The notes under the pieces were generated by a model, which was not told the origin of the DNA, did no database searches, and saw nothing but the letters and a program-made list of their open reading frames with translations. Below, one piece after another: positions 1 to 10,490 of a stretch of DNA of 64,000 nucleotides (the first letter of the stretch is position 1; each line of letters starts with the position of its first letter). The translations under genes were made by a program, and so were the position numbers. The DNA comes from Exobasidium rhododendri (lineage: Eukaryota > Basidiomycota > Exobasidiomycetes > Exobasidiales > Exobasidiaceae): positions 4,030,001 to 4,094,000 of the forward strand of contig CP110631.1 in NCBI GenBank assembly GCA_026210745.1, written 5' to 3'.

Positions 1-397
1 CCTTGTGACCAGCAACGACGCAAAGTGCTTCCCGATCTACAACTTCGCTTCGCCGAACAGCCTTGTCCAAACCTCGATCAAAGAGAACTTCTTCCTCGTT
101 GCTCCTTCCTCGCTCAAATTGTGTTCCTGCCATTGGCTGAATTTCGGACCTGATCTCTACAAATCCTTCATAGGGTCGATCTGGCCTTGGTGAGACGAGG
201 GCGGCATGCGTTGAAATCAAGACCCGAGTGTCTCCAAGGCTGGCTTGTACCCAACCGAGTTCCGACGAAAACTCCAACGAGACCTTTCTCGATTCTAAGA
301 AGCTGCGTCCATCTAGTCGAATGGATTGCAGTAGAGCCGACTTGAGAAAGCTGACTTCAGTCAACGACGGTTCCAAGAGGGTCCCTGGTTGAGGCAT
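1..397 (-). CDS. RRP45: Exosome core subunit Rrp45/EXOSC9 (N-terminal part, runs off left edge)
   Basis: On the minus strand an ATG at 397 opens a frame that stays open to base 1 (about 132 codons). The protein has the RNase PH-like fold start typical of Rrp45: SIRLDGRSFLESRKVSLEF near residues 26-44, then LGDTRVLISTHAALVSPRP, a glutamate-rich EGFVEIRSEIQPMAGTQFE block, and EALCVVAGHK at the edge, which matches the ESLCVVAGEK segment of human EXOSC9. Rrp45 is one of six RNase PH-like ring proteins of the nuclear and cytoplasmic 3'-5' RNA exosome and is catalytically inert in eukaryotes. It is transcribed divergently from LHS1, leaving a 287-bp shared upstream region. Rrp42 or Rrp43 are alternatives, but the VSPRP and CVVAGHK features favour Rrp45. 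Confidence 0.85.
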   Translation of the reverse strand, partial: MPQPGTLLEPSLTEVSFLKSALLQSIRLDGRSFLESRKVSLEFSSELGWVQASLGDTRVLISTHAALVSPRPDRPYEGFVEIRSEIQPMAGTQFERGRSNEEEVLFDRGLDKAVRRSEVVDREALCVVAGHK

Positions 398-684
398 CCT
401 CTATTCACTTCGAAAGAGATGGATGAGAAGTTAAAGTGAGTGCATACGCTTTCATTCTTGTTTCTTCTCAATAAGCTTCAACCCTACAAATTACCTAGCC
501 TGGATTAACTTTTTTTGTTTCTGTACGGTATTTCTTCTTGGCAGTCTGTGTGATCCACGTGGCTGGACGGGTGACCCGCGGCTCCACGTCATGGGTGCGG
601 CACCTATTCTTCTCGACGTGCATCCTGGAGGATCAGAGTGTCACTTGTGTCATTAAAGTATCACCTTCCTTGACATTCAGCCCC
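398..684. promoter_or_regulatory. Divergent promoter RRP45/LHS1 with UPRE-like motifs
   Basis: This 287-bp interval lies between the RRP45 and LHS1 start codons. It holds CCACGTGG at 555-562 and CCACGTCA at 584-591; read on the minus strand the latter is TGACGTGG, the consensus of the unfolded-protein-response element bound by XBP1/Hac1-type bZIP factors. LHS1 orthologues are classic unfolded-protein-response targets. Occupancy by the fungal factor is inference. Confidence 0.4.
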
Positions 685-3529
685 ATGTTGGGAGCACTCC
701 TCAAAATTCGCCCTATGGGCCTCTTGATAATAGCGCTGGCAGCGTTTCAATTTCTTGGAATGGTCTGTCATGCAATGGGCGTGGTTGGGATAGACTATGG
801 CACGGAGTCGATGAAAGTGTCCCTCGTCAAGCCGGGTCAACCTTTCGACGTAGTCCTATCGAGGGACTCAAAGCGTAAGATCTCCTCAGCAGTAGCGTGG
901 AAGGTGCAAGAGAGAATGTTTGGAACGGACGCTGTGAATCTTGCTACTAGGTACCCTGGTGACACATTCATGGGAGCAAAATTCTTGCTTGGAAGAGCAT
1001 CTGATGACGAGCAAGCCAAATCAAGACAGCAGCGATTGTTGGGAACAAAGCTCACTCCAACAAGACTCCGCAACGGTACCACCGTATCGCTTCAGAGAGA
1101 GACCGACTACACGATCAATAAAGAAGGAGCTGATACCTACTCCGTCGAGGAGGTGGTTGGAATGCAATTGGGACATGCAAAGATGCTCGCAGAAGAGCAG
1201 GCCGGTGAGGAGGTGATGAGAACGTATCCTGGCAATATTGGCTCCTATGGAGGACTTGATGTAGTCATTACCGTGCCCATCTTCTTCACGACGGCTGAAA
1301 GGCAGAGTATCCTGGACGCTGCTAACATTGCCGGCATGCGGCCCAAGCTTGTTTCTGACGGCGCTGCTGGTGAGTAGGTTGAGGAATGGGACAGGGTAAA
1401 GAAAGTTTATCGTCGAGAGTCATGCAACGGTGCTAATCTGTGATGCTTCTGTTTCCCCTTTTTGTTCAGTGGCCGTCAACTATGCAATGAGTCGAACCTT
1501 TCCCAAGCCAGAAAAGCACCTCTTCTTTGATTCAGGCGCCGGTTCCACCACTGCGACACTTGTCCAATTTAGCACCAAGACCGTGCAGGCGGATTCGATT
1601 CTGTCAATAGGAAACACACAGAAGGAGGCAGTCGTTGTCGAAGTGATTGCATCTGGCTGGGATAGGGACGCGAATGGCCTGGCTTTAGACCTGCTCATTC
1701 GAGATGCTTTGGCCGATCAATTTGAGAGCAAGCACGGGAGCAAGCTCAGCAAACCCATCCGAGAACAGCCACGATCGATGGCAAGACTGTTGAAAGAATC
1801 GAATCGAGTCAAGCATATACTGAGCGCAAACACCGAGGCTAACAGCGCGGTAGAGGGACTAGCAGAAGAGATTGATTTCCGAGGGAAATTGAGCAGAGAA
1901 GAGCTCGAATCGCTAGTTCACAAGGCAGGCCTGAAGGAGAAGTTTAGTCAGCCGCTTCGAGATGTGCTCAAGGAGAGTGGCCTTTCGATGAAGGACATCT
2001 CTTCGGTTGTGTTGGTGGGTGGAATGACGAGAGTGCCACTTGTACAGGCCGCCTTGCAAGCAGCAGGTGTACCGGACGAGAAGATTGCTCAGAATGTGAA
2101 TGCAGATGAAGCAGCTGTCATGGGCGCTGCCTTCTACGGCGCATCATTTAATCCGCAATTCCGAATGAAGTCTATCAAAGCATACGATGGCAATCCTTTC
2201 CCAGTCGTCATTCGGGATGCAAGCTCAAAGGACGAAGTGATTTTCCCCAAAGGATCGTTCGAAAAATTGACGCATTTCAAGGAGTATGTTGGTGCTACCA
2301 GTGACTTTACCGTAGACTTGGCGTACAGCGCTTCAATTAGCGCAGATCAACTAGACAAGACGCTGCAGAAGGAGTTGTACACTATGGAGATTTCGGAGAT
2401 CGACAGCTACCTCAATGCGCTGAAGGAAAAGGGTGAAATTGACATGGTAGAGACGACTGTCAACGTGACGTTGGAGAGCAAAATACTCGGAATCTACCAG
2501 GTCGAGAGCGCATGGTTGAATGTGAAACAGAAGCACACCGGAGTCGTCGGCGCGTTGAAGTCTTTCTTCAATGTTGGAGCGAATGCGGTACTGGACGACG
2601 ATCAAGAGGATGACGATAGTGCTGCAAATGAAAAGGAAGCCTCTGTAGAAGGCAACGAGCCGGACAAGACCGACAATAGTAGTGCAAAGCCTAAGAAAGA
2701 GAAGAGCAAGAAGAGCATTCCAACGGAAAGGAGCATCAAGCTGGTCGGCCGCGTTGTTCCTAGGGGCAGTGTGCACCCCTTGTCCAATGCCGAATTGAAG
2801 GAGAGCAGAGACCGATTGTACGTTGCCGACTCCGAAGCCAGAAGCAGAGCAACGAGAGAAGAAGCCAGGAACGTACTCGAGGCTTACGTGTACAGAGTTC
2901 GAGACTTGGTAGAGGAAGAGTGGTTCAAGAAAGCAAGTCGAGACGAGGAAAGGAAATCGATCGAAAGCAAGACGAAAGAGCTGTCGAGCTGGCTCAGTAG
3001 TGCCGAGGGAGACAAGGCAGTGACGAGCACGCTGAAGCTGAGGAAGGGCACGCTGGAAGGCCTGGTCGAGCCCGTGGAAAAGCGGGTGGCAGAGCAGAGG
3101 ATTCGTGGAAAGGCGATCCGTTCTTTTGAAAAGTCCCAAAAGGAAGCAAGAGAATTTCTGCAGGAAGCCAGAGCCAACCTGACTGTCGCGATCGACAGCA
3201 ATCTGGCGAGCAAGTACACGGTCAGTGAATTGGACTCTTTCCAGACACAATTGGACAAGGACCGAAAGTGGTTCGACGAGAAGATGGCTAGTCAGGAGAA
3301 GCGGAAGTTGGACGAGGATGTTGTCATCAAGAGCGAAGAAATCGAAAAGAGAGCAAAGAAAAGCAGCGATACAGTCACACGGTACAAAAAGAGGCGTATC
3401 CCCAAGACTAGGCCAGCAAAGAAAGAGAAGGAGTCTCCCAAGCCAGCTGCCCAGGAAGAGGAGCAGCCGCAGAAGGAAAAGAATTCCGAAGAGAGCTCTC
3501 ATCCACCACCTCGTCACGAGGAGCTCTGA
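685..3529 (+). CDS. LHS1: ER lumenal Hsp70-family nucleotide exchange factor Lhs1/GRP170/HYOU1
   Basis: Two exons, 685-1369 and 1470-3529, separated by a 100-nt GTGAGT...TTCAG intron; the join reads DGAAVAVNYAM, the Hsp70 ATPase signature. The product is 914 aa. I chose the first ATG at 685, which gives a basic n-region followed by a hydrophobic signal core (GLLIIALAAFQFLGMVC); an ATG at 715 is a possible alternative. Hsp70 ATPase motifs are visible: VVGIDYGTESMKVS near residue 34, LFFDSGAGSTTATL, and VVLVGGMTRVPLVQAAL. A substrate-binding region with an acidic/lysine-rich loop, typical of the Grp170 class, follows, then a helical charged tail. The last four residues are HEEL, an HDEL-like ER-retention signal. 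Grp170 proteins exchange nucleotide on BiP/Kar2 and hold unfolded proteins. Converges with NPT1 (144 bp between stops). Confidence 0.93.
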
Positions 3530-3673
3530 GAGGCGCGGTGTTGTTTCATTCAATCTAGAATCTTATCATCATCATCATCGTTATTACTCGAATTTAATCA
3601 TACATTTCCATGAGATAGGTAGGAGAGGGAAGTTCAGAGAAGGGCCCAGACGGTAGTTAAGATGCGCATCTGT

Positions 3674-5315
3674 TTAAGCGTCTTCTACATGTTCCACCAT
3701 GCCTTCTACAATGCCAAAGCGCCTCTTGCATGTTCGGATCTCTTCTTCATCTCCCGTGTTCTTGGTCAAATCATCCGAGATTTTGACAGCACTGTTGCCG
3801 TTGACGCTGGCCAATTTAATGACAATGTTCAACGCTTTGGAAGGCTTTCTTTCTGACCGGATGTCGAGCAAGCTGGTGTCATCTGGGTCTGTACCACGGT
3901 CGTCGTCATCATCATCGACTTCGATAAAATCATTCGTCAGATGCGTTCCCACCCCAAAGGAGGCACCGATCCCAATCTCCTTGGAATACTCTGCTAATTC
4001 GATACAGCGTTGAACGTCTAGCGAGTCAGAGTAGATGATGACCTTTGTTGCAGGATCTATTCCTAACTTCACGTACTCCTCTCTTGCCGTCTTGGCAAAC
4101 AATTTACTATCTCCACTATCTTGACGAAGACCTCGCCACCTCTTTGCAATCTCTACGCCTGACGAGGTGCTGAGTAGATCTTGCCAGAAGACACGAGTGC
4201 TGAATGTGTCTGTGAGAGCGATTGTTAGATCATGAGCAGGTGAATTTGGCTCAAAGCTTGGGGGTGAATAAACAGTGTCCCACAACTCTAATGACCGCAG
4301 ATTGGAGTGCGAATAGCCTTCTAGAGCTGCAATTCCCATCGTCCATTCATGAGCTACTGTGCCGACGGGTGCCAAATCGAACATCTTGGCGAGCAAGACG
4401 TTACTTGTACCAACGACTTTCCCCAGTGTGCCTTTCGCAGACGACGCCGAGGACGACGACACCTCCTTCACTTCCCCCTGCAACAGTCCCTCGATGACAA
4501 GTCTTTGTGTCTCGAATGACCTCCTCCTACGAGTACCGAATTCTGAGAAGCGAATTCCAGCGGCTACCAATTGCTGGCCTTTGCGCTTTGCTAGGGCTCT
4601 TTGACCGCGCATACTCCACCTGGTGTCGACACACGAAAAGTACGTTTCGCTGATGATGGCCATGAACGGAACTTCATACAAGATGACTTCTGCCCAATTT
4701 CCACTTATCTCTATCTTCAGCTCTCCCCAACAACCATCGCCTTCTTGGTCCGGTATGAATTCGATGTTGACTTGCTCGCTCGGTCTAAAGCGAAAGGAGG
4801 CCAGATAGGAAACGTAAGCAGGACGCAGGTAGGGGCAATTTCTCTTGAGCCAAGCTTCTTCTTCTGGCGTCAGTGTCAGGCGAGAAAGTGCTGGAGAAAT
4901 GGTTGCAATGTCGTCAGCCACGAAACGTCCTCCTCGCGTGCTGCGTGTGCCATTCAAGGAGGTCATTCACCGTCAACATGCTTGCGAATCTTATTGACAC
5001 AATCCTCGTTGAATTTCATATTCTTTGACCGATTGGTGAACGCATCTGGAGATTTGGCATCGTCAGTATATTAGGCCACTTCAGGACAGCACCATTCCCA
5101 AGCATACTTACAGGTCACTGTTGCATCACGATAATGCTGCAACACTGCTTGCTGCATCGTCAATTTCTTTGGTGTTCAAGTTAATTTCGGAAAAGGATTC
5201 ATCAAAGACTAAGTTCTCCCTCTTCGGCACTCCCTTCCTCCGTCTGATCTGCTCTGCTCACATACAGATCCGTGTCCAACATGGATACAACGGGTTCAGC
5301 ATTCATGTCGGTCAT
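3674..5315 (-). CDS. NPT1: Nicotinate phosphoribosyltransferase
   Basis: Four exons on the minus strand: 5315-5262, 5166-5112, 5045-4971 and about 4929-3674, giving 479 aa. The first three are short and carry the conserved N terminus, SMLDTDLY / KLTMQQAVLQHYRDATVTY / FTNRSKNMKFNEDC. The last exon has EVPFMAIISETYF, IRFSEFGTRRRRSFETQ, GTSNVLLAK, GTVAHEW and VRQDSGD plus IYSDSLDV, all collinear with yeast Npt1. The enzyme makes nicotinate mononucleotide from nicotinate and PRPP in the Preiss-Handler NAD salvage route. Intron 3 (4970 to 4930 or 4933) is only about 40 nt; either AG keeps frame, so the join is HVDG or HVDGG then RFVADD. ATG 5315 (MTDMNAEP) or 5306 (MNAEP) could be the start; yeast begins MSEPV. 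A run of aspartates (IEVDDDDDD) interrupts the conserved C-terminal part. A TCACGTG site lies at 5419-5425. Confidence 0.93.
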
Positions 5316-6038
5316 GTCAGGCCAGATTTGCCTCAGTGACAGGACTGAGAGATACAAACTTCGCATCCTCATCATGTCCGACAAAATGAGTTTTGACCTG
5401 GAGCGTGCGAGAGATCGATCACGTGCACCACAGTGTCTCTCCATTAGCAAGAATTTCTTCTGGCATTTTTCTTCTTACCACCCCCTCGTCTTTCCAGCAC
5501 CTCAATGACATCAAGATCGGCTACCTTCTCATGCTCGTATGGCATCTGTGACCGGCATCTATGAGCCAGCTGGACAGCACGTTCAACATCTCTCATTGTC
5601 CAAAGTACCGGAACCTCCGACTGCCCCCTTTAAGTGCATCCCTCTTCCCCTTCTGCCGCCCTCCCAACCTCTTCACAAAGGACAATCCACCTAACACTCT
5701 GTTGTCAATTCTGACCATAATTGATATCAATTTTCGTTGGTGGAAAGATGCAAAGTCATTATCTTCCCCCTCAGACACCGCTTCTTTTTTTTTGTTGGTG
5801 GCATTCCACACTTGCATCTTCTCACGAGGATCGCAGCGAGGACATTTCCACCTACGCATGGAAGAAATGGTCACAGAGATGGGGAGACAGTCGTAATTCT
5901 AGTATCATGTGTTTTGTCAAGTAATAATAATAATAGTCATTCTTATTTTATCCTACAAACTAGAGAGAAGGAAGAGTGTTTTATCCTCCAACTCAGAGAG
6001 AAGGAAGAGAGTGAAGGGATGGGTAGAGCAAAGTCTTT
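5316..6038. other. Intergenic: NPT1 upstream region and SDH1 3' flank
   Basis: About 720 bp with no credible gene. Short open frames here lack homology-like motifs and overlap each other on both strands. The right end carries a 33-bp tandem duplication (listed separately) and a TAA-rich stretch near 5921-5935. The left part must hold the NPT1 promoter; TCACGTG at 5419-5425 is the only clear motif. Confidence 0.6.
5946..6011. repeat. 33-bp tandem duplication in SDH1 3' flank
   Basis: Two adjacent 33-bp copies, 5946-5978 and 5979-6011, both beginning TTTTATCC and both ending in an AGAGAGAAGGAAGAG purine tract, with only a few differences between them. It lies 27 bp beyond the SDH1 stop codon, so it should be in the SDH1 3' UTR. 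Confidence 0.75.
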
Positions 6039-7997
6039 CTAGTAAGATCGCTTGAAGGGTGGCACGGCCTTGCACTCGTTTTCGTCTAAGGTGGTGCTGA
6101 TGACCTTTCGGTAGTCGAGTTTCACCTTGTCATCGAGTCCCTGTTGGTAAGACAGCGTATGCTTCATCCAGGTATCGTCCAATCGATCAGGATAATCCAT
6201 TCGAGCATGAGCCCCTCTGCTTTCCTTTCTGGCAGCAGCACTGTGCATTGTTTGAGTCGCGCAAGTCAGCATGTTCTTCAATTCGAGGCCTTCCACGAGA
6301 TCGGTATTCCAAAGCATACCGCGATCAGTCACGCTGACATCCTTCCAGCTGGCATGAGTCTTATCGATCTTGACGACTCCTTCATCAAGAGTCTCTTGTG
6401 TTCGGAACACGGCAGCGTCTGCTTGCATAACCTTTTGCATTTCCAATCGTAGATCAGCCACTCGCCTTGAACCGTTGGAATTTCGTAGCCAGTCCATGTC
6501 GTTGATTGCTTGGATGCCTGCGTCTCCCTTCAGTTCTTTGTGGGGTTTGCCTGGAGATAGGTTCTCCTTGATGTGGTTCGCACAAGCTCGTCCAAAGACG
6601 ACAATGTCGAGCAAGGAATTGGCTCCCAGCCGATTGGCTCCGTGGACAGAGACACAAGCAGCTTCTCCCGCTGCGTAAAGACCAGGCACAACCTTATCTT
6701 CTCCATCGGATCCTCTTTGGATGACTTCTCCAGTGTACTTTGTTGGAATACCTCCCATATTGTAGTGAACGGTTGGCAGAACGGGAATTGGTTCCTTTGT
6801 GACGTCTACACCAGCAAAGATGGAGGCCGTCTCAGAGATACCGGGCAGTCGCTCTTGCAAGACCTCCGGTGGCAAATGACTCAATTGGAGGTAAATGTGG
6901 TCCTTTTCGGGTCCTACACCTCGGCCTTCACGAATCTCGATAGTCATACTACGAGAGACGACATCTCTCGAGGCCAGGTCCTTTGCGGTAGGAGCATACC
7001 GTTCCATGAATCGCTCACCCTCAGAGTTGAGCAAGTAACCACCTTCACCTCGAGATCCTTCGGTGATCAAACATCCAGCTCCGTAAATACCGGTAGGGTG
7101 AAATTGAACAAATTCAAGATCTTGAAGTGGCAGACCGGCTCGAGCGACCATGGCCATACCATCTCCGGTGCAGGTGTGTGCTGACGTAGCGGAAAAGTAG
7201 GCCTTTCCGTATCCACCAGTAGCTAGAACTGTCTTGTGTGATCGGAATCGGTGGAGCGTACCATCTTCCATATTAAGAGCGATAACACCAACACACTCGC
7301 CATCTTCCATAATCAAGTCCAGAGCAAAGTATTCAATGAAAAATTGTGTGTTGTGACGAAGAGATTGGCCGTAAAGCGTGTGCAACATGGCGTGGCCTGT
7401 TCGATCAGCTGCAGCAGCACATCGGTAGGCTTGTCCTCCCTTTCCGAAATCCAACGATTGACCACCAAAGGCACGTTGATATATCTTTCCTTCCTTTGTT
7501 CGAGAGAAAGGAAGTCCGAAATGCTCGAGCTCAATAACCGTACGAGGAGCCTCACGACACATGTAGTGAATTGCATCTTGGTCACCTAACCAATCTGAAC
7601 CCTTGACAGTGTCGTACATGTGCCATCTCCAATCGTCTTCCGTCATGTTGCCGAGGGCGGCATTGATACCTCCTTGTGCGGCGACAGTGTGACTTCGAGT
7701 AGGGAAAAGCTTGGTAATACAAGCAGTGTTCAGACCGGCCTCTGCCAAACCAAAGGCAGCTCGCAAACCTGAACCTCCGGCACCGACAACAACGGCATCG
7801 AATTCATGATCAATGACTGGGTATCCCTTCGCAGCGTTGAGGGCCACGGGTGCTTCCTTTGCTCTTACTGGTTGCGTTCCAATGATTCGGCTGTGAGAGG
7901 GTGATACGTGGAACTGTCGTGCGGAAGGTACTACCAGCTTAGAGCTGGAAGCACGAGCCGCTCCGACTCCACGAGTCAGCGATCGTGAGAAGATCAT
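6039..7997 (-). CDS. SDH1: Succinate dehydrogenase flavoprotein subunit (complex II)
   Basis: Uninterrupted 652-codon frame from a true ATG at 7997. The N terminus is rich in Arg/Ser/Ala without acidic residues (about residues 1-35), as expected for a mitochondrial presequence. The FAD-binding Rossmann motif [20 protein letters not shown] lies at about 69-88, and [10 protein letters not shown] contains the histidine (about residue 103) that carries covalent FAD. The substrate-site segments [14 protein letters not shown] and the arginine in [15 protein letters not shown] are also present, and the C terminus ([10 protein letters not shown] near the end) is intact. The enzyme oxidises succinate to fumarate in the TCA cycle and passes electrons to the iron-sulfur subunit. 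It is divergently paired with CYT1. Absence of introns contrasts with the five-exon CYT1 gene next door. Confidence 0.97.
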   Translation of the reverse strand: MIFSRSLTRGVGAARASSSKLVVPSARQFHVSPSHSRIIGTQPVRAKEAPVALNAAKGYPVIDHEFDAVVVGAGGSGLRAAFGLAEAGLNTACITKLFPTRSHTVAAQGGINAALGNMTEDDWRWHMYDTVKGSDWLGDQDAIHYMCREAPRTVIELEHFGLPFSRTKEGKIYQRAFGGQSLDFGKGGQAYRCAAAADRTGHAMLHTLYGQSLRHNTQFFIEYFALDLIMEDGECVGVIALNMEDGTLHRFRSHKTVLATGGYGKAYFSATSAHTCTGDGMAMVARAGLPLQDLEFVQFHPTGIYGAGCLITEGSRGEGGYLLNSEGERFMERYAPTAKDLASRDVVSRSMTIEIREGRGVGPEKDHIYLQLSHLPPEVLQERLPGISETASIFAGVDVTKEPIPVLPTVHYNMGGIPTKYTGEVIQRGSDGEDKVVPGLYAAGEAACVSVHGANRLGANSLLDIVVFGRACANHIKENLSPGKPHKELKGDAGIQAINDMDWLRNSNGSRRVADLRLEMQKVMQADAAVFRTQETLDEGVVKIDKTHASWKDVSVTDRGMLWNTDLVEGLELKNMLTCATQTMHSAAARKESRGAHARMDYPDRLDDTWMKHTLSYQQGLDDKVKLDYRKVISTTLDENECKAVPPFKRSY

Positions 7998-8723
7998 TGA
8001 CGGTGGAAGATTTAGGTAGGGTGTGAGGGTATGGTGAGGTAGTGCGGAAGAAAAAGGCGTTACGAACAGGTGTATAAGTAGCCCTCCCCCCTGGGCTTAC
8101 CAAATAGATTGGGCACTTCTGAATGCCTGCTCCGCTTCGCCGGCGTACGCGGACCCAATATAGTCTAATCACAGTAGGGATTTTCTTCTATTCCAGCGCT
8201 CCTCGAGCACATTACATTACGAGGAGAATAAGCAGTGGCCAATGAACGCTGACCGGAAAGCACCGAACACAGCACGTGATATGTGCATGACAAATGCAGG
8301 TGGCCTTGAAGCTGTTGAGACACCTTACCTTCTTCATAGGGAGAATGAATGATGCCAGAATGGGTCTTTGCGTGGGACACGGATCGTTTATGTCAGACTA
8401 ATTAGACAAACTGAGCGCAGTCTTAATTCATGGTGCAAATCCTGCGGTGATCACCGTGCGTGCTGATGAAAGCTGTAGCTGGATGAAGCGAGCAATTGGA
8501 TTTTGTTGGCCTCTCAAGACGAGTCGCGCCACGTGTTTACCCGTGCTTCCGATAGGTCGGTTGGTTCCTCTTTGCTTTTTATAAGCAGGCTGGGTGAAGT
8601 TGAGAGAGAGAGAGTCTCTAACGAGGTAATAGTAATAATTCCTGGTCTCTAACGGAACAGAAGAGCCTGCATCTTTCTGACTTTCTCGCTCACAACCACC
8701 TCTACGCACCTCTTCTCGCCAGT
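7998..8723. promoter_or_regulatory. Bidirectional promoter SDH1/CYT1 with CCAAT and CACGTG motifs
   Basis: The 726-bp head-to-head region between two respiratory-chain genes. CCAAT boxes: 8108-8112 (as ATTGG, sense for SDH1), 8239-8243 (CCAAT, sense for CYT1) and 8495-8499 (ATTGG). CACGTG E-boxes: 8273-8278 and 8530-8535. Two of the CCAAT boxes are each followed about 30 bp later by a CACGTG. CCAAT is the site of the Hap2/3/5 (HapB/C/E) complex that controls fungal respiratory genes; CACGTG is bound by Cbf1-type bHLH proteins. Binding is inferred only from motif match. Confidence 0.45.
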
Positions 8724-10011
8724 ATGGCTCACTTACTCTCTGGCGCTCGGGCGTCGTTCCGTACTGCTGCTGCACAAGGAGCAAGGTTTGCCTCCACCAC
8801 TGCATCCTCAGCCTCGACTCCCCTTTTCGCTACCAAGACAGCTGCCTATGGTTCTACAGCTGTTGCAGTAGGTACTATGGCTTGGTACACTCACATGTAT
8901 GCCGGCGGGATCCCTTTCATGCAATCAGCAGATGCAAACATGATCGATACTGGTCTTCACCCTCCCGCATATCCTTGGTCTCACTCTGGTGTCTTTGAAA
9001 GTTTTGATCACTCCAGGTAAGCATTGTCGGCTATCCATAGCGCTGGTGGCCAGAAGGCGCGATCATATGAACACGGGCTGATCGTGTCTCCATATCATCG
9101 CAGCATTCGTCGAGGATACCAAGTTTATCGAGAGGTCTGCGCTGCTTGTCATTCGATGGATCGAGTAGCATGGAGAAATCTTGTCGGTGTTTCACACAGT
9201 GTCGACGAAGTAAAGGCAATGGCAGAGGAGGTCGAATATGAAGATGGCCCGAATGATGAAGGAGAAATGTTCCAACGACCAGGAAAGTTAGCCGACTACA
9301 TGCCTGCTCCATACCCCAACGAAGAAGCTGCACGAGCAGGTAACAACGGAGGTCTTCCTCCGGATTTGAGCTTGATCACCAAGGCTAGACACGGTGGTGG
9401 TGTGAGTTGGCGACTGAAATTTACGACGTGCCTTAGCACTCTTTTCTGACTCCCCCTTCTCTTCAATGTTGCAGGACTATATCTTTGCACTGCTCACAGG
9501 TTATTCCGACCCACCCGCTGGGTTTGATGTACCCGAAGGCCTTAACTTCAACCCTTACTTTCCCGGCACCAAGATTGCCATGGCACGAGTGCTGTATGAC
9601 GGACTAGTCGAATACCCAGACGGTACCGAGGCTACCACTTCGCAGATGGCAAAAGACGTGGTGACATACCTCAGCTGGGCTTCAGAGCCGGAGCATGACC
9701 AGAGAAAGCGAATGGGCGCACAAGCAGTTGCCATTCTCTCCGTTCTGACGATGATGAGGTGAGTAATTTCGGAGTCGCATCTGCCTTCGATACTCTTTTC
9801 TCCCTGATCTGAACTCTAATCTCCCATTCTTCGCTCTGCAGTATCTGGGTCAAGCGATTCAAGTGGGCCTCAGTGAAGGTAAGTCTTGGAGAGAGAGAGT
9901 CAGACGAGGCGATTTAGATAGTGATCCCTTCATGCTCACCCCTTACTGCTATCCTTCTTTTCACAATTACAGAGCCGAAAAGTGCAGTACTCTCCTCCAA
10001 AGACTCACTGA
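8724..10011 (+). CDS. CYT1: Cytochrome c1, heme protein of complex III
   Basis: Five exons: 8724-9016, 9104-9401, 9475-9758, 9842-9878, 9973-10011; 316 aa. The N terminus is a bipartite presequence: a basic Ser/Ala-rich matrix-targeting part, then a hydrophobic stretch ([16 protein letters not shown]) for sorting to the intermembrane space. The mature part has [20 protein letters not shown] with the CAACH heme-c site at about residues 110-114, [27 protein letters not shown], and [17 protein letters not shown] carrying the axial methionine. The C-terminal anchor ([21 protein letters not shown]) crosses the exon 3-4 junction and ends in a short matrix tail [12 protein letters not shown]. It transfers electrons from the Rieske protein to cytochrome c. 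All five splice junctions keep the frame. Confidence 0.96.
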
Positions 10012-10490
10012 TTTGTAAAGCATCAGTATTGAAGAGGAGCATTTTGATGGTCTTTTATCTTATCCTTTCTTCCACCATGACCGCATAAAGATTATTGCAC
10101 TTCTCCTTCTTAACGTCCTGCAGCTTGAGATTTGAGGCTCGCGTCACTTCTGAAAATGATCGAGAGATTTGCCTCACGCTACCACAGCGAGTTTCTACTG
10201 CATCCGAATGCTCACTCGTGTGTGTCTCTCTGCGTCTCTCTGCCTGCGATGCTCGCGACATTACCACGTTCAACAAAGGGAAAAAGCCACAATTGAGCTG
10301 AGAGTTTATAGATAGTCCCTACGCGCTACGTCAGGCTTCCCAGTTGAGTGTACGTCGAAGCTTGAAAGCGGCTAGGCGGAAATTGCACTAGCGAGGTTGC
10401 TCTCCTTTCCCACTCCTTGACGCCAGACCATCTTCGGTTTCACGCTCCGTTCGCCAAGGGGTCCTTCGCTGAGACAAGGCAGGCGACAAG
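10012..10490. other. Intergenic between CYT1 and the TLC gene
   Basis: 479 bp holding the CYT1 3' flank and the upstream region of the following same-strand gene. No CCAAT or CACGTG pair like that of the SDH1/CYT1 promoter and no believable open frame. Confidence 0.6.

Noticed and set aside
2351-3553. 400-codon frame antisense to LHS1
   Set aside because: Leucine/arginine-rich shadow of the highly charged LHS1 tail; no domain logic, and the sense gene is certain.
5593-5874. 93-codon minus-strand frame with a CPRCDPREKMQVW segment
   Set aside because: The CxxC-like start is isolated, the rest lacks family features, and it overlaps another frame on the opposite strand in a gap that must hold a promoter and a 3' UTR.
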